From: Amanita rubescens
Taxonomy: Eukaryota > Basidiomycota > Agaricomycetes > Agaricales > Amanitaceae
NCBI GenBank assembly: GCA_015039365.1
Contig: WION01000171.1
Coordinates: forward strand, 48,187-112,186
DNA length: 64,000 bases
Direction: 5' to 3'
Positions 34,016-44,958 of this stretch are shown piece after piece. The stretch's first letter is position 1. Each line of letters begins with the position of its first letter. The translations under genes and the position numbers were made by a program. The notes under the pieces were generated by a model that saw only the letters and a list, made by a program, of their open reading frames with translations, was not told where the DNA came from and searched no databases.

Positions 34016-37000
34016 ATGGCTTCTAACGCGCAACAATTACCGCCAGGTTGGATTGCCCAGTGGTATGTTCTATCATGCGCGTACGTACGACTTTCTTAGC
34101 TTTTTCACAGGAATGATGCTGCTCAGCGTTACCTCTTCATCGGTGCGTCGTGTGTTCCAACATTCGACATGTCTTGAATCACCTTCGTACAGAAACCTCA
34201 TCTGGTCATTCACAATGGGAACCCCCCGCTCAGCAGCCTCCCGTCATGGAAAGCCCACCCCCCGCTTCGCCTCCTCCATCTCACCTCCATTCAAAGCGTC
34301 GCCAATATGCTGCGGGACAGACTCAGGTCTATTATGGCTCAGAATCCATTCCTGATCCCTCCTACAATACTTCCGCCATCCAACAACCTCAAGGCCCTGC
34401 CTCCGGCCCTCAGCTCTTTACACCAGGACTAGCGACTGAGAACCAATTCCAGAGCCAACAGGCCCAAGCTATTACTGGTCAAGCCCCTTACTATGGACAG
34501 CAACCCGAGCCTGAATACATCAACGGACCAGCATACGGTCAGCCACCTCAACCCACCTATGGTCAACCCGTCGCCGACCTGGCGAACCAATTCGGCCAGA
34601 TGGGTCTTGGCGCCCAAAAACAATTTCAACTCTACACAACAAATCTATTTACGTCACCGCCTGATCCACGCGAGTTGCATAGGCCTCCTCCTGAAATCCG
34701 GTTACCGCCCGGTTCCTGCGTTTCACCATCGCCCTTTGCAAATGCCGATCCTTCTTATCAACGAAGTACCTTGAACGCAATACCTACCACCTCGTCGCTC
34801 TTGGGAAAATCCAAGATACCTCTTGCGCTTGTCATCACGCCTTATCGAACCTTGGACGAGGGAGAAACCCCTGTTCCTGTGGTGACCGATACCGTCATTG
34901 CTCGTTGCAGGCGCTGCAGGACTTACATCAACCCATATGTCCAATTTATTGAAGGCGGCAACAGGTGCAATCGTCATTCTAGTTTTATTCCATGTTTCTA
35001 ATCACGTTGTAATAGATGGAGGTGTTGTATGTGCAGCATGTCGAATGAGGTGCCTCAACTGTTTGACTGGGATCAAACTCGCAATCAACCTGGTGATCGT
35101 TGGGCTCGTCCAGAGCTCAATCATTCTGTAGTCGAATTCGTGGCGCCCACTGAGTACATGGTCCGCCCACCTCAGCCCGCCGTTTATGTCTTCTTGATTG
35201 ATGTCAGCCACGCTGCCGTTCAATGTGGTGCGCAATTCCTCCCCCTCGTGTATGCATCCCTCGGCTAATAAGTTCCGCGGTAGGAATGGTTGCGACTGCA
35301 ACGAGGACCATCCTGGAAAATCTGGAAAGAATTCCAGACGAAGACCAACGAACAAAAGTTGCCATTATTTGTTATGACATCTCATTGTACTTCTTTTCTA
35401 TGCCCGTAAGAAGTCATCTTTCAAACAATTGTCTTTCTGTTCTGATGTTTTTTGGTCTAAGCCCGGGACGTCCGACTCTTCAATGCTTGTTGTGTCTGAT
35501 ATTGACGATGTTTTCTTACCCAAACCTTCCGATCTGCTGGTCAATTTGGCCGAGTCAAAGCAGTCATTGGAGGCGCTGTTGGGTCGGATCAATGATATGT
35601 TCCAAGATAACACTATCATTGGGAGTGCTCTTGGACCTGCTTCGCAAGCAGGCTACAGATTGATGGCAAGTTCATCCATCCATAAATTTGACCCGCGTTC
35701 TAACTTGGACACTTTTGATCAGTCTCCCATTGGTGGAAAGATCATCGTTCTTTCTGCGTCCCTGCCGAGTATAGGCCCTGGCGCCCTCAAAAACAGAGAA
35801 GACCCCAAGATTCTGGGCACATCAAAAGTTTGCTTGCGCGATTCCATCAATTGACTTTGCTTGACTTTTTTTTTTTGTTTAGGAATCTGGGTTACTCCAA
35901 GCAGCGTCGCCGTTTTACAAGACGTTCGCTATTGAATGTTCCCGGTCTCAAGTCTCCGTCGACATGTTCCTATTCAGCGCTTCATACCAGGACGTTGCCT
36001 CTCTCGGTAAGAAATAGATCCTTCAAGCGCATGAATGATAGAATAAATTCCATCTTAGCATGTCTTCCCCATTACACCTCTGGTCAAACATATTACTATC
36101 CCGCGTTCAATGCGGCACGCACGGAGGATGCTCTCAAGTTCGCTCACGAATTTGGCGAAGTTCTTGCCATGCCCATCATGTTGGAAGCCGTCATGCGCGT
36201 TCGTGCTTCGCGTGGCTTGCGGATGGCTTCATTCCACGGCAACTTTTTTGTTCGATCCACTGATCTACTCGCCATGCCCGCCGTACCGCAGGATCAGTCA
36301 TATGCGATCGAAATTCAGATTGAAGAGAATATCACAACGCCCTTTGTCGTCTTCAAACCGCCGTTTTGCACACGACTTGTTATGGTATGTTGACGAACAA
36401 CTTGTTGTGTCGGCACTTAGATTTTTAACGGAGGTGGTGTAGGTGAACGGCGCATTCGTGTTATCACGCTGTCTTTGCCTACGACGACGAACCTTTCAGA
36501 AGTCTATGCCTCTGCTGACCAAATTGCACTTGCCACTTTCTTTGCTAACAAGGCCGTTGAGCGATCACTGACCCACAAGCTTGAGGATAGTCGAGAGTAC
36601 GTCAACCAACGATTGGTCGAATTGCTCTCTGCGTATAAGAGCAACATGACAGCAGCTGGAGCGGGTGCCAGTGCACAATTGTCCATTAGCGATAACTTGA
36701 AAATGCTTCCTGTTTTAATTCTTGGTCTGCTCAAAAATGTCCGTCCATGTCTTCTTACTATCTCAACATATTCTGATGAGGGGGCATATATATAGGTTGG
36801 CATTCGCCAAAGTGCCCAGATTCCCCCGGATATTCGTGCCTACGCTCAAGCTCTGCTCTCGTCTCTGCCATCTCAGCTTCTCATCCCTTACATATATCCA
36901 TCTTTCTACTGTCTGCATAATATGCCTCCAGAGGTAATGCTAACGTTATTTGCCCACCTTTTTTTCTTTTCTGACTATTCACCAGGCTGGAACGATAGGC

Positions 37001-37596
37001 GAAAGCGGTGTCATTTTGCCTCCTGCTTTACCTTTGACGTCTGAACGATTGGAACGACATGGCCTGTATCTCATTGAAGATGGTCAAACAATGTTCCTTT
37101 GGGTCGGCCGCGACGCTATTTCGCAGCTTATCATGGATGTATTCAATTTGCCGACTTATGATGTTTTGAGGGGCGGAAAGGCAAGTAGTCGCATATCATC
37201 TTTAAGGGCATCCGCTGACTGACATATCCAACTAGACTACGCTACCTGTCTTGGACAACTTGTTCTCTCAACGAGTGAACGCCATTATCCAAAAGACGCG
37301 AGAGATGCGGCGTGGGGTTTACTACCCGCATCTGTACGTTGTCAAGGAGGACGGCGAACCACCACTCAGATTATGGGCGTTGAGCGCATTGATTCAGGAT
37401 AGGGCGGATGTTTTGCCAAGTTATCAACAGTTTATCTCGTCTCTCAAAGACAAGGTAAATGCTTAGTTCCTTTTCCACCATCCACAAAACACCCCGGCAG
37501 GTTCGTGTGCCGTCGTGTTCTGTTGTTCCTTTGTTTCTAGTACATGCTAAACTCATTTATCATCCTCAGGTAAACGGTGCAACCGGTGGCTATTAA
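34016..37596 (+). CDS. SEC24: COPII coat cargo-binding subunit Sec24, WW domain at N-terminus, one apparent frame break
   Basis: About a dozen exons. Residues 8-38 form a WW domain ([18 protein letters not shown] ... SQWEPP; 22 residues between the tryptophans). A Pro/Gln-rich region follows, then the zinc finger [10 protein letters not shown]...WRCCMC, the trunk domain ([28 protein letters not shown]), beta-sandwich ([16 protein letters not shown]), helical domain ([14 protein letters not shown]) and gelsolin-like end ([19 protein letters not shown]), stopping NGATGGY. Sec24 pairs with Sec23 and selects cargo at ER exit sites. Two introns use GC donors (35666-35722, 37181-37235). Near 36353 the expected [12 protein letters not shown] frame needs one extra base (ttcaaaccg where ttccaaacc is expected). 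Because the downstream exons are otherwise well kept, this is a sequencing error or a very recent lesion. Confidence 0.9.
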
Positions 37597-39178
37597 AGAG
37601 TGCAAAATTAAAACATTTGAATTCGAGTTTTGTTATAATCAGCCATCTTATATTCATTCTCATTTTTTCTTGGTTTGAAACGTTGGAAGCGTTGAATCTT
37701 TTGTACCTCTGGTTAGAGTAACAAATGGGGCAATTGAATAGCAAGAAATCGTGATTTCATCAATTACAACTAGAGATACAGTTGTAGCGACATAAACTAG
37801 GACAAGAGCAACCCATTATCGTGGTTTTTTTCAGTGGATACCACGGTACAAGGAAGCAAGTGCCGTGAAACGCTGCCCTTGACCTCTCGTGAACTGATTC
37901 TGGCACGCATCGTTGGTGTAGTCCATGTAGTTATCTGCATAAAAGCCCTTGGTTAGAGAAGTAGTAAGAGAGACTGATAAGATCGCTTACGGAAAGGATC
38001 CTGGCCAGCGCCGGGGCACGTATCACGACTAACAGGGCAACCGTAAGCAGGCGACGCCTCGGCCGGAGTATCCGCAACACCATCTCCGGGAGCCGAACAA
38101 CCATTCTCGAACGTATGGAACAATCCCAACCAATGTCCCGCTTCGTGCGTCAAAGTACGACCCAAGCTGTAGGTAGGCAAACCACCGCCGGGCAAAGATT
38201 TGAAGTACAAGACGACACCATCGTTGACTCTATCGCCAAGATATGCCCAGGGGAATGTGGCGTATCCGAGTAGACCGGGGTGGGAAGTGAATCCGACGCT
38301 GTAGACGTTCAAAGCGTTGGCTCCGCCTAGGCGTAAGCTTCGCTTCATTGAACGCTCTTGCGGTCTGGAGTGGAATTTAGTAAAGGGCTCAACCATATAA
38401 TTAACGGAACAAACGTACGTGTTGTAGTATTCATTGTTGAACCAGTCTGCATTGATCGTACGATCTACGCCAGCGAGTCTCCAAGAAAAACCGAAAGGAG
38501 CATAATCTTGGTTGATGACTGCAATCTGGGCTCGAATCTGTACGTCACTAGAATAGAAAGAAAAAAGTTGAGTTATTTTGTATAAATTGGGAATGTTGTT
38601 GTATACGTACGATACCCAACCAAGCTCGGGTGTTCTACCGGCCGCGATAACATGGAAATAGACTGGGATTGGCGCAAAGATTCTGCTCTTCTCCTCCGAC
38701 TCGTCCGCGTCCGTGGTCGTGACGTTGCGGAGAGCTGCTTCAACCTTCTCTAGATCTTCAGAAGATGCATGGGTCATGCAAAGACTAGCAATTGTTATTA
38801 GAGGTAGTGATAGAAGAAATTGGAGAAGACCTACTCCACAGAGGAATCGGCCTTGTCGGCTGGACTGGGTGCAGCAAGCGCAAAGCTTGAAGCGAAAGCA
38901 AGAGCGAGTGTTAGAGAGAAGTACATGTCGACGATGAAATACGTTTTCTGGTGGGTTTTTATACCAGAGCGAGAGGCTCCTCCTATCCAGCTCGACACAG
39001 TCTTGTCATGGCCAAGAAGACCCTCTGACGCGAGAGCAGGCGGTGTTAGCCGCTACATAGGAGAAATAGGGTAGCGGAACGGGGAAAAAGCAAGAGTAGG
39101 CGGTGTAGCCAGTAAAAGGGGGGAAATAGGATAGCGGAGCAACCCTTTTGCTTAGGTGTAGTTCTCGCGCATCCACTA
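36780..39178. repeat. Segmental duplication, copy 1 (SEC24 tail + M43 protease)
   Basis: Direct repeat of 39930-42063. Left edge at gggggcatatatataggttg; right edge at gcaacccttttgcttaggtg. Contains the last three or so SEC24 exons, the convergent M43 gene and its promoter. Identity looks very high over the protease and lower, with deletions, in the SEC24 part of the other copy. Confidence 0.8.
37831..38926 (-). CDS. Secreted M43 (pappalysin-like) zinc metalloprotease, copy 1
   Basis: Five exons (38835-38926, 38611-38784, 38419-38547, 37991-38364, 37831-37934) give 290 residues. A signal peptide is evident: MYFSLTLALAFASSFALA, followed by a short acidic propeptide. The zinc-binding motif HEAGHWLGLFHTF (HExxHxxGxxH) is intact, as is the downstream Met-turn in HNYMDYTNDAC. 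Paired cysteines in GCSAPGDGVADTP, GCPVSRDTCPGAG and NDACQ fit family disulfides. Family M43B enzymes are extracellular endopeptidases used in protein scavenging or host and litter digestion. It is convergent with SEC24 (234 bp). The partner copy is 2.9 kb downstream. Confidence 0.9.
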
Positions 39179-39929
39179 TTAGTCTCGTTCCCAGACGTAA
39201 TGAGCGAGTTGTCGATGTGCTATGAGTCCCATGTTGTGAGCATTCGGAGTGAGCCGGGCTGAGTTTAAATTTTGGTTGTTGCGCACGACAACACGTCTGG
39301 CGCAAAACAACCGCGAGGGGGGGTCGGTTGATTTCTGGCGGGGCTCACACATCGAGTGGCATTTTGGGCCTCTATTGGGCTCGAAAAAGCATACTAGATG
39401 TTTTGCTGATGTAAAAACCGTGAGAAAAAAATGCAACATGTATCGGGTAACATTATGCAATGAAGCATTGGTCATTGGACGCCTTCTTACAATACTGGCA
39501 TCAATTAGACATCCTCGCAACTATTCACACTGAACAATTAATGGAGGAATAGCGAGCTACAGAATGGGTGAGGTCATGTTCAGTCAGACACGCTCGCGCT
39601 AACAGCGGGCGACCTGTCAATCTCAATCACCCTGTGTTCCTATCACTAATTGACTCCATTCAGTGAATAATATTAGTACCCTGATTGCAAACGGCTCGCC
39701 CATATCCGACATTAGTTACCTACACATAGACTCTAGTACACTATATTACGATATATAATACACTCTACTTCAATGCGGAAACGAAATGAGGACGTGATAT
39801 TTCGTGACAACGTGACAGACGAGAACAGTTTGATGTTGTTCTCGTTCTGTCCTGGCAATCAGTGATTGCCATTCCTCGCCTTTTCGCAACCTTGAACCCA
39901 CCCGGTGACCCACTCCATAATCATAAAGG
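39179..39929. other. Spacer between the two duplication copies
   Basis: Unique sequence separating the direct repeats. ORFs on both strands near 39179-39533 lack splice support or similarity. No feature supported. Confidence 0.4.
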
Positions 39930-39944
39930 CAGGGGGCATATATT

Positions 39945-40525
39945 TAGGTTGGCATTCGCCAAAGTGCCCAGATTCCCCCGGATATTCGTGCCTATACTCA
40001 AGCTCTGCTCTCGTCTCTGCCATCTCAGCTTCTCATCCCTTACATATATCCATCTTTCTACTGTCTGCATAATATGCCTCCAGAGGTGATGCTAACGTTA
40101 TATGTCCACCTTTTTTTCTTTTCTGACTCACCAGCTTGGAACGATAGGCGAAAGCGGTGTCATCATGCCTCCTGCTTTACCTTTGACGTCTGAACGATTG
40201 GAACGACATGGCCTGTATCTCATTGAAGATGGCTTTGGGTCGGCCGCGACGCTATTTCGCAGCTTATCATGGATGTATTCAATTTGCCGACTTATGATGT
40301 CATCTTTAAGGGGATCCGCCGACTGACACGTGCAACTAGACTACGCTACCTGTCTTGGACAACTCGTTCTCTCAACGAGTGAACGCCATGCGCATTGATT
40401 CAGGATAGGGCGGAGGTTTTGCCAGGTTCGTGTGCCAACGTGTTCTGTTGTTTCTTTGTTTCTAGTACATGCTAAAGTCATTTATTATCCACAGGTAAAT
40501 GGTGCAACTGGTGGCTATTAAAGAG
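39945..40525 (+). pseudogene. SEC24 3'-end pseudogene fragment
   Basis: Starts within the intron before GIRQSAQIP and keeps the exon sequence for [20 protein letters not shown]. It has lost about 13 bases of GQTMFLW coding sequence near 40233, the end of the RGGK exon, and most of the exon after NLFSQRVNA (40390). It still ends in the gcaactggtggctattaa stop region. It has no start and cannot be functional. Confidence 0.85.
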
Positions 40526-40741
40526 TGCAAATTTAAAATTACGATATAATCAGCCATCTTTTATTCATTCTCATTTTTTCTTGGTATGAAACGTTGGAAG
40601 CGTTGAATCCTTTGTACCTCTGGTTAGAGTAACAAATGGGGCAACTGAATAGCAAGAAATCGTGATTTCATCAGTTACAACTAGAGATACAGTTGTAGCG
40701 ACATAAACTAAGACAGGAGCAACCCATTATCATGGTTTTTT

Positions 40742-41823
40742 TCAGCGGATACCACGGTACAAGGAAGCAAGCGCCGTGAAACGCTGCCCTTGACCTCTCG
40801 TGAACTGATTCTGGCACGCATCGTTGGTGTAGTCCATGTAGTTATCTGCATAAAAGCCGTTGGTTAGAGAAGTAGCCAGAGAGACTGATAAGATTGCTTA
40901 CGGAAAGGATCCTGGCCAGCGCCGGGGCACGTATCACGACGGACAGGGCAACCGTAAGCAGGCGACGCCTCGGCCGGAGTATCCGCAACACCATCTCCGG
41001 GAGCCGAACAGCCATTCTCGAACGTATGGAACAATCCCAACCAATGTCCCGCTTCGTGCGTCAAAGTACGACCCAAGCTGTAGGTAGGCAAGCCACCGCC
41101 GGGCAAAGATTTGAAGTACAAGACGACACCATCGTTGACTCTATCGCCAAGATATGCCCAGGGGAATGTGGCGTATCCAAGTAGACCGGGGTGGGAAGTG
41201 AACCCGACGCTGTAGACGTTCAAAGCGTTTGCTCCACCTAGGCGTAGACTGCGTTTCATTGACCGCTCTTGCGGTCTGGAGTGGAATTTAGTATAGGGCT
41301 CAACAATATAATTAACGAAACAAACGTACGTGTTGTAGTATTCATTGTTGAACCAGTCTGCGTTGATCGTACGATCTACACCAGCGAGTCTCCAAGAAAA
41401 ACCGAAAGGGGCATAATCTTGGTTGATGACGGCAATCTGGGCTCGAATCTGTACGTCACTAGAATAGAGTTATTTTGTGTAAACTGGAAATGTCGTTGTA
41501 TACGTACGATACCCAACCAAGCTGGGGTGTTCTACCGGCCGCGATAACATGGAAATAGACTGGGATTGGCGCAAAGATTCTGCTCTTCTCCTCCGACTCA
41601 TCCGCGTCCGTGGTCGTGACGTTGCGGAGAGCTGCTTCAACCTTCTCTAGATCTTCAGAAGATGCATGGGTCATGCAAAGACTAGCAATTGTTATTAGTG
41701 GTAGTGATAGAAGAAATTGGAGAAGACCTACTCCACAGAGGAATCGGCCTTGTCGGCTGGACTGGGTGCAGCAAGCGCAAAACTTGAAGCGAAAGCAAGA
41801 GCGAGTGTTAGAGAGAAGTACAT
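40742..41823 (-). CDS. Secreted M43 zinc metalloprotease, copy 2
   Basis: Same five-exon structure and signal peptide as copy 1. HEAGHWLGLFHTF and the HNYMDYT Met-turn are retained; differences seen are conservative (for example GCPVRRDTCPG for GCPVSRDTCPG, and a final YRGIR for YRGIH). The intron after GWVS is about 15 bases shorter than in copy 1. It is probably functional and recently duplicated, which would raise gene dosage of a secreted protease (inference). Confidence 0.88.
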
Positions 41824-42222
41824 GTCGACGATGAAATGCGTTCCTCAGGTTTTCTGGTAAGTTTTTATACCAGAGCGAGAGGCTCCTCCTATCCAGCTCG
41901 ACACAGTCTTGTCATGGCCAAGAAGACCCTCTGACGCGGTGTTAGCCGCTACATAGGAGAAATAGGGCAGCGGAACGAAGAGTAGGCGGTGTAGCCAGTA
42001 AAAGGGGGAATAGGATAGCGGAGCAACCCTTTTGCCAAGGTGTAGTATTCGCGCATCCGCTATAGGAGAATTCCAATGTTATCCGCACTCCACTCGTCCC
42101 TGATACGTATTATGAGATTCCAATGACAATTGCGATAGGGGAGGCTTGTCCCGCTGATGGCGCCCAGTAAAGGGTGGGTGAGACTCGTGCGAACTTGCAG
42201 CTAAGCCAGCTGTCGAATCAAC

Positions 42223-42673
42223 ATGCCCATCAATGCTTCAGTTCTCGCAAATGCCATCCGCAATAAAATACCAATTACTTACCTTGAAGTCGAGGATCAG
42301 TCTACTGGTTGTGGTGAGAGTTATGCCGTCGTAATCGTCAGCGAGGTATGCTTCCGCGCCCGTCCGTATGAGAACCAAATAATGAATATCCTCTTTAACG
42401 TTGCTGATGCATCGTCAGGTTTTCAAAGGTAAAACCACCCTGGCGCGACACCGCTATGGTATGGTTAATCTCATAACTGTCGCGGACGATGTAATTTCCT
42501 TCATTCTGACTCTGACAGTGAACGAAATCTTGAAAGATCTGATTGCACAACTACATGCATTTTCACAGGTAAAGGCTGCGTCATTTGCTCACACTAGCCG
42601 CTAAGACTTTATTCCGCAAAAACAGAAAACATATACGCCAGATCAATACGCAAACCTCGTGAAGTCTACTTGA
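42223..42673 (+). CDS. BolA family protein (Bol2/Fra2-like)
   Basis: Four exons (42223-42345, 42419-42458, 42519-42568, 42626-42673) give 86 residues: MPINASVLANAIRNKIPITY, LEVEDQSTGCGESYAVVIVS, VFKGKTTLARHRYVNEILKD, then LIAQLHAFSQKTYTPDQYAN. The KGK...RHR..N and HAF..KT segments are the BolA signature; the conserved metal-site candidates are Cys30 and the HAF histidine. The short form without presequence matches cytosolic Bol2/Fra2, which pairs with a monothiol glutaredoxin to hold a [2Fe-2S] cluster and signal iron status. The mitochondrial assignment is less likely. Confidence 0.88.
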
Positions 42674-43765
42674 GTACATGCGATACTTATCATTTAGGTA
42701 TGCTTAACCTTTTTAATTATTCTGCAGAGGGACGGTTGAATCAGTCTCCTGTTATCTGTTCAAGGTTTACATAAAGGTTTACATACGATGCTGTATATGG
42801 TTAGGTATAGAATTGACTGAAATAATGCTGTATACCAAACCTTAGCTTTCGCTCGAACACCGCCAAGTTTGGGATCCAGCTGGTCTTGACTCAGCTCTCT
42901 CCTCCTTGAAACGATGCTCCTGAACTTCGCACACTCACCGAACATCACATTAGACCAGTAAACATTGTTCGTCCAAACTGGTCATGCCGACAGTCGTTGA
43001 TTTCACATGATATCACTGGTTAGCTGATCTCGTCTGCATTTAGCACAAACTACTCCATTACTTAGAATTCCAGAACCTCGGAACCATTGTCCTAAGTTTT
43101 GACAGAAGCAATCGTTTCTTGTAACGCGCATTACAAGTATGAGCCTGTTTCCCCATGCGACTGTTGCTCAGGAGCAAAGAAGGCTGGTGCGCTATCCTAA
43201 GGTCGTTGATGGTACTTACTTGAGCATCAAATTACAGCATATTCAAGTCCGTCGCGTCTAACCGAGATAAGAAAGAATGCTTGGACTTGTAAGTGAGGTT
43301 CGGTGTCCAAGCCGTATGCCCAACGCGTTGGTAATTGCGCATTTTCCCGGTTCCGCCGTTCCGTGATGTTAAGAGCTCAGATCACTAGATTATTCGGTTC
43401 CCGAACAAGATTCGGTATCATGTGTGCAGGCACCTGCCAACTTTTGATGTGTACCACAAATCGTGGTACAGAAAATGACGTTGATCTGTGGTTCAGGACG
43501 GTCATGCATTGCGACAGGAATAGGAAGCACAACTCCAGCTGGCAAGTTGAAAGAGCCTGCGTCGCGGTAGTACGCGCTGACATACGCTTACTTCTTTCAG
43601 ATAACACCGCCACGATCCAGGCTCCTTACTTGAAAATCCATTTGGACAGTCCTGTTTGATAGCCTATGTGCACCGCGCAAACACTTGGACATTTTCACAT
43701 GCAAGAAACAATAATCAGCTGATATCACGAAAGATGGTGCAAAAAGGGAAAGATCTACGAGAGGT
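42674..43765. other. intergenic; promoter-side block shared with HsbA-like copies
   Basis: The 3' half (about 43540-43765) resembles the upstream regions of the other HsbA-like genes, including a CACATG...GAAACAAT block near 43697. No gene is supported in the remainder. Confidence 0.4.
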
Positions 43766-43774
43766 TATAAAAAG
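43766..43774 (+). promoter_or_regulatory. TATA box of HsbA-like gene 1
   Basis: tataaaaag 72 bases before the ATG. The two paralogues have TATAAAAG at 73 bases, so the core promoter is conserved. Confidence 0.65.
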
Positions 43775-43837
43775 TGGATGTAAAAGAGAGAACCTCAGCC
43801 TTCTGTGAATCTCAACAACTCTCCCTCGAATTAAGCC

Positions 43838-44518
43838 ATGACCATTGCACAAGTGAAAGAGGACCTGCGCGAGGGTTCCGCCAAGTTTCGTGAACTCGTT
43901 GCCTCCATAGACGCTGTTGGAAGTTCGATCAGCGTTCAAGAGGCTGCGGTGAGTAGCTGTCCCAATGATATGTCAAATTAAATTAAACTTGTTTTCCAGA
44001 GCATCCTCGCCAGAATTCCATTTATTAAAATCATTCTTGACAGGGCCGAGGAAAACGCCAAGGCAAGTTATTTTCCCCAGATTGACTTCAAACGCTAACT
44101 GCCTGCTTTCTAGGGCGTTCAAGACGTCTCTGACAGTGATGCAGAGTTTATTATCGGCCAAGTCAAGGCCATCTTACCAGACATCTACAAGGGGACAGAT
44201 CTAGTCATCCAAAAGAAGGATGTATTCGCGCAATTGCCCAACGTCTTCCCGCTAGAGGGTCTCTTTGCTCCTGCAGTTCAAGGAACAGTCATATTTTTAG
44301 TCAGAGCACAAATCGAGGGTTTACATGCCCGTGCGATGACGTTGGCGAACATTGCAATCACGTTGTCCCCGGTTTGTATCCAATTCATTACAAAATACGC
44401 ATATTTGGGACTTACCTTACCCATGTAGCCCAAGTACAAGGAAGAGGCATTGAACCTCAAAGCTCAAGCTGACACGAAGATCCAAACGGCGATTAAGGTA
44501 TATGCCCAGTCGGCCTGA
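43838..44518 (+). CDS. HsbA-like helical protein 1, no signal peptide
   Basis: Four exons (43838-43948, 44000-44062, 44114-44371, 44429-44518) give 173 residues. All-helical pattern: MTIAQVKEDLREGSAKFREL, VQDVSDSDAEFIIGQVKAIL, QKKDVFAQLPNVFPLEGLF, RAQIEGLHARAMTLANIAIT, KIQTAIKVYAQSA. The SDSDA...ILP...KK..FAQLP...L...A pattern resembles the hydrophobic surface-binding protein A (HsbA) family, but the usual secretion signal is absent and the segment LFAPAVQGTVIFLVRAQ is hydrophobic. The second intron begins GCAAGT. HsbA proteins coat hydrophobic surfaces and recruit enzymes; whether that applies to a leaderless form is open. The assignment is by pattern only. Confidence 0.6.
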
Positions 44519-44830
44519 TGGCCTAAATTGTAGGCTGGTGAAGAGAATATGTTTTCCTCCGAGAAATTTCTTGAGTCGTAGTCGACGTTGTATCTTGTAT
44601 TATTTGTGTTCTAACTTCTCCGTGTACGTTACGTTATTCTTGAAAGATCATGTGGTGCTTTATTTCAGACAGACGAGACGTGTCGTTGGTTCGGTTCGGT
44701 GAACGATCCATGGTGTTGGTTGTTCCGGATAAGGTTGTGGTTAGCCGTCTTTAAATAACCACCCAACTTACTCGGCATCGCAGAGATAAAGTATTGTTAT
44801 TAAAGCTTCAGATCCCGTGTCTTCTACTTG
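44160..44830. repeat. Duplicated segment, copy 1 (HsbA-like 3' half and flank)
   Basis: Matches 47150-47800 in direct orientation: exon 3 onward plus the 3' flank with gaacgatccatggtgttggt and attaaagcttcagatcccgt shared. Confidence 0.7.
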
Positions 44831-44958
44831 AGCGCGACTCGGAGAAGTCGTCCCTTAATTAAAAACGGCATTCCACCAGGGTAATCAATTAACGTTAACG
44901 TTCACAGTCACTAGTCACTGAGACTCGCTTGTCACACGCTTTCGAACAATGCTAGACA

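Larger units (their letters stand above)
39930..42063. repeat. Segmental duplication, copy 2
   Basis: Second copy of 36780-39178, same orientation. Deletions are confined mostly to the SEC24-derived part and the far promoter side; the protease part is almost unchanged. Confidence 0.8.
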
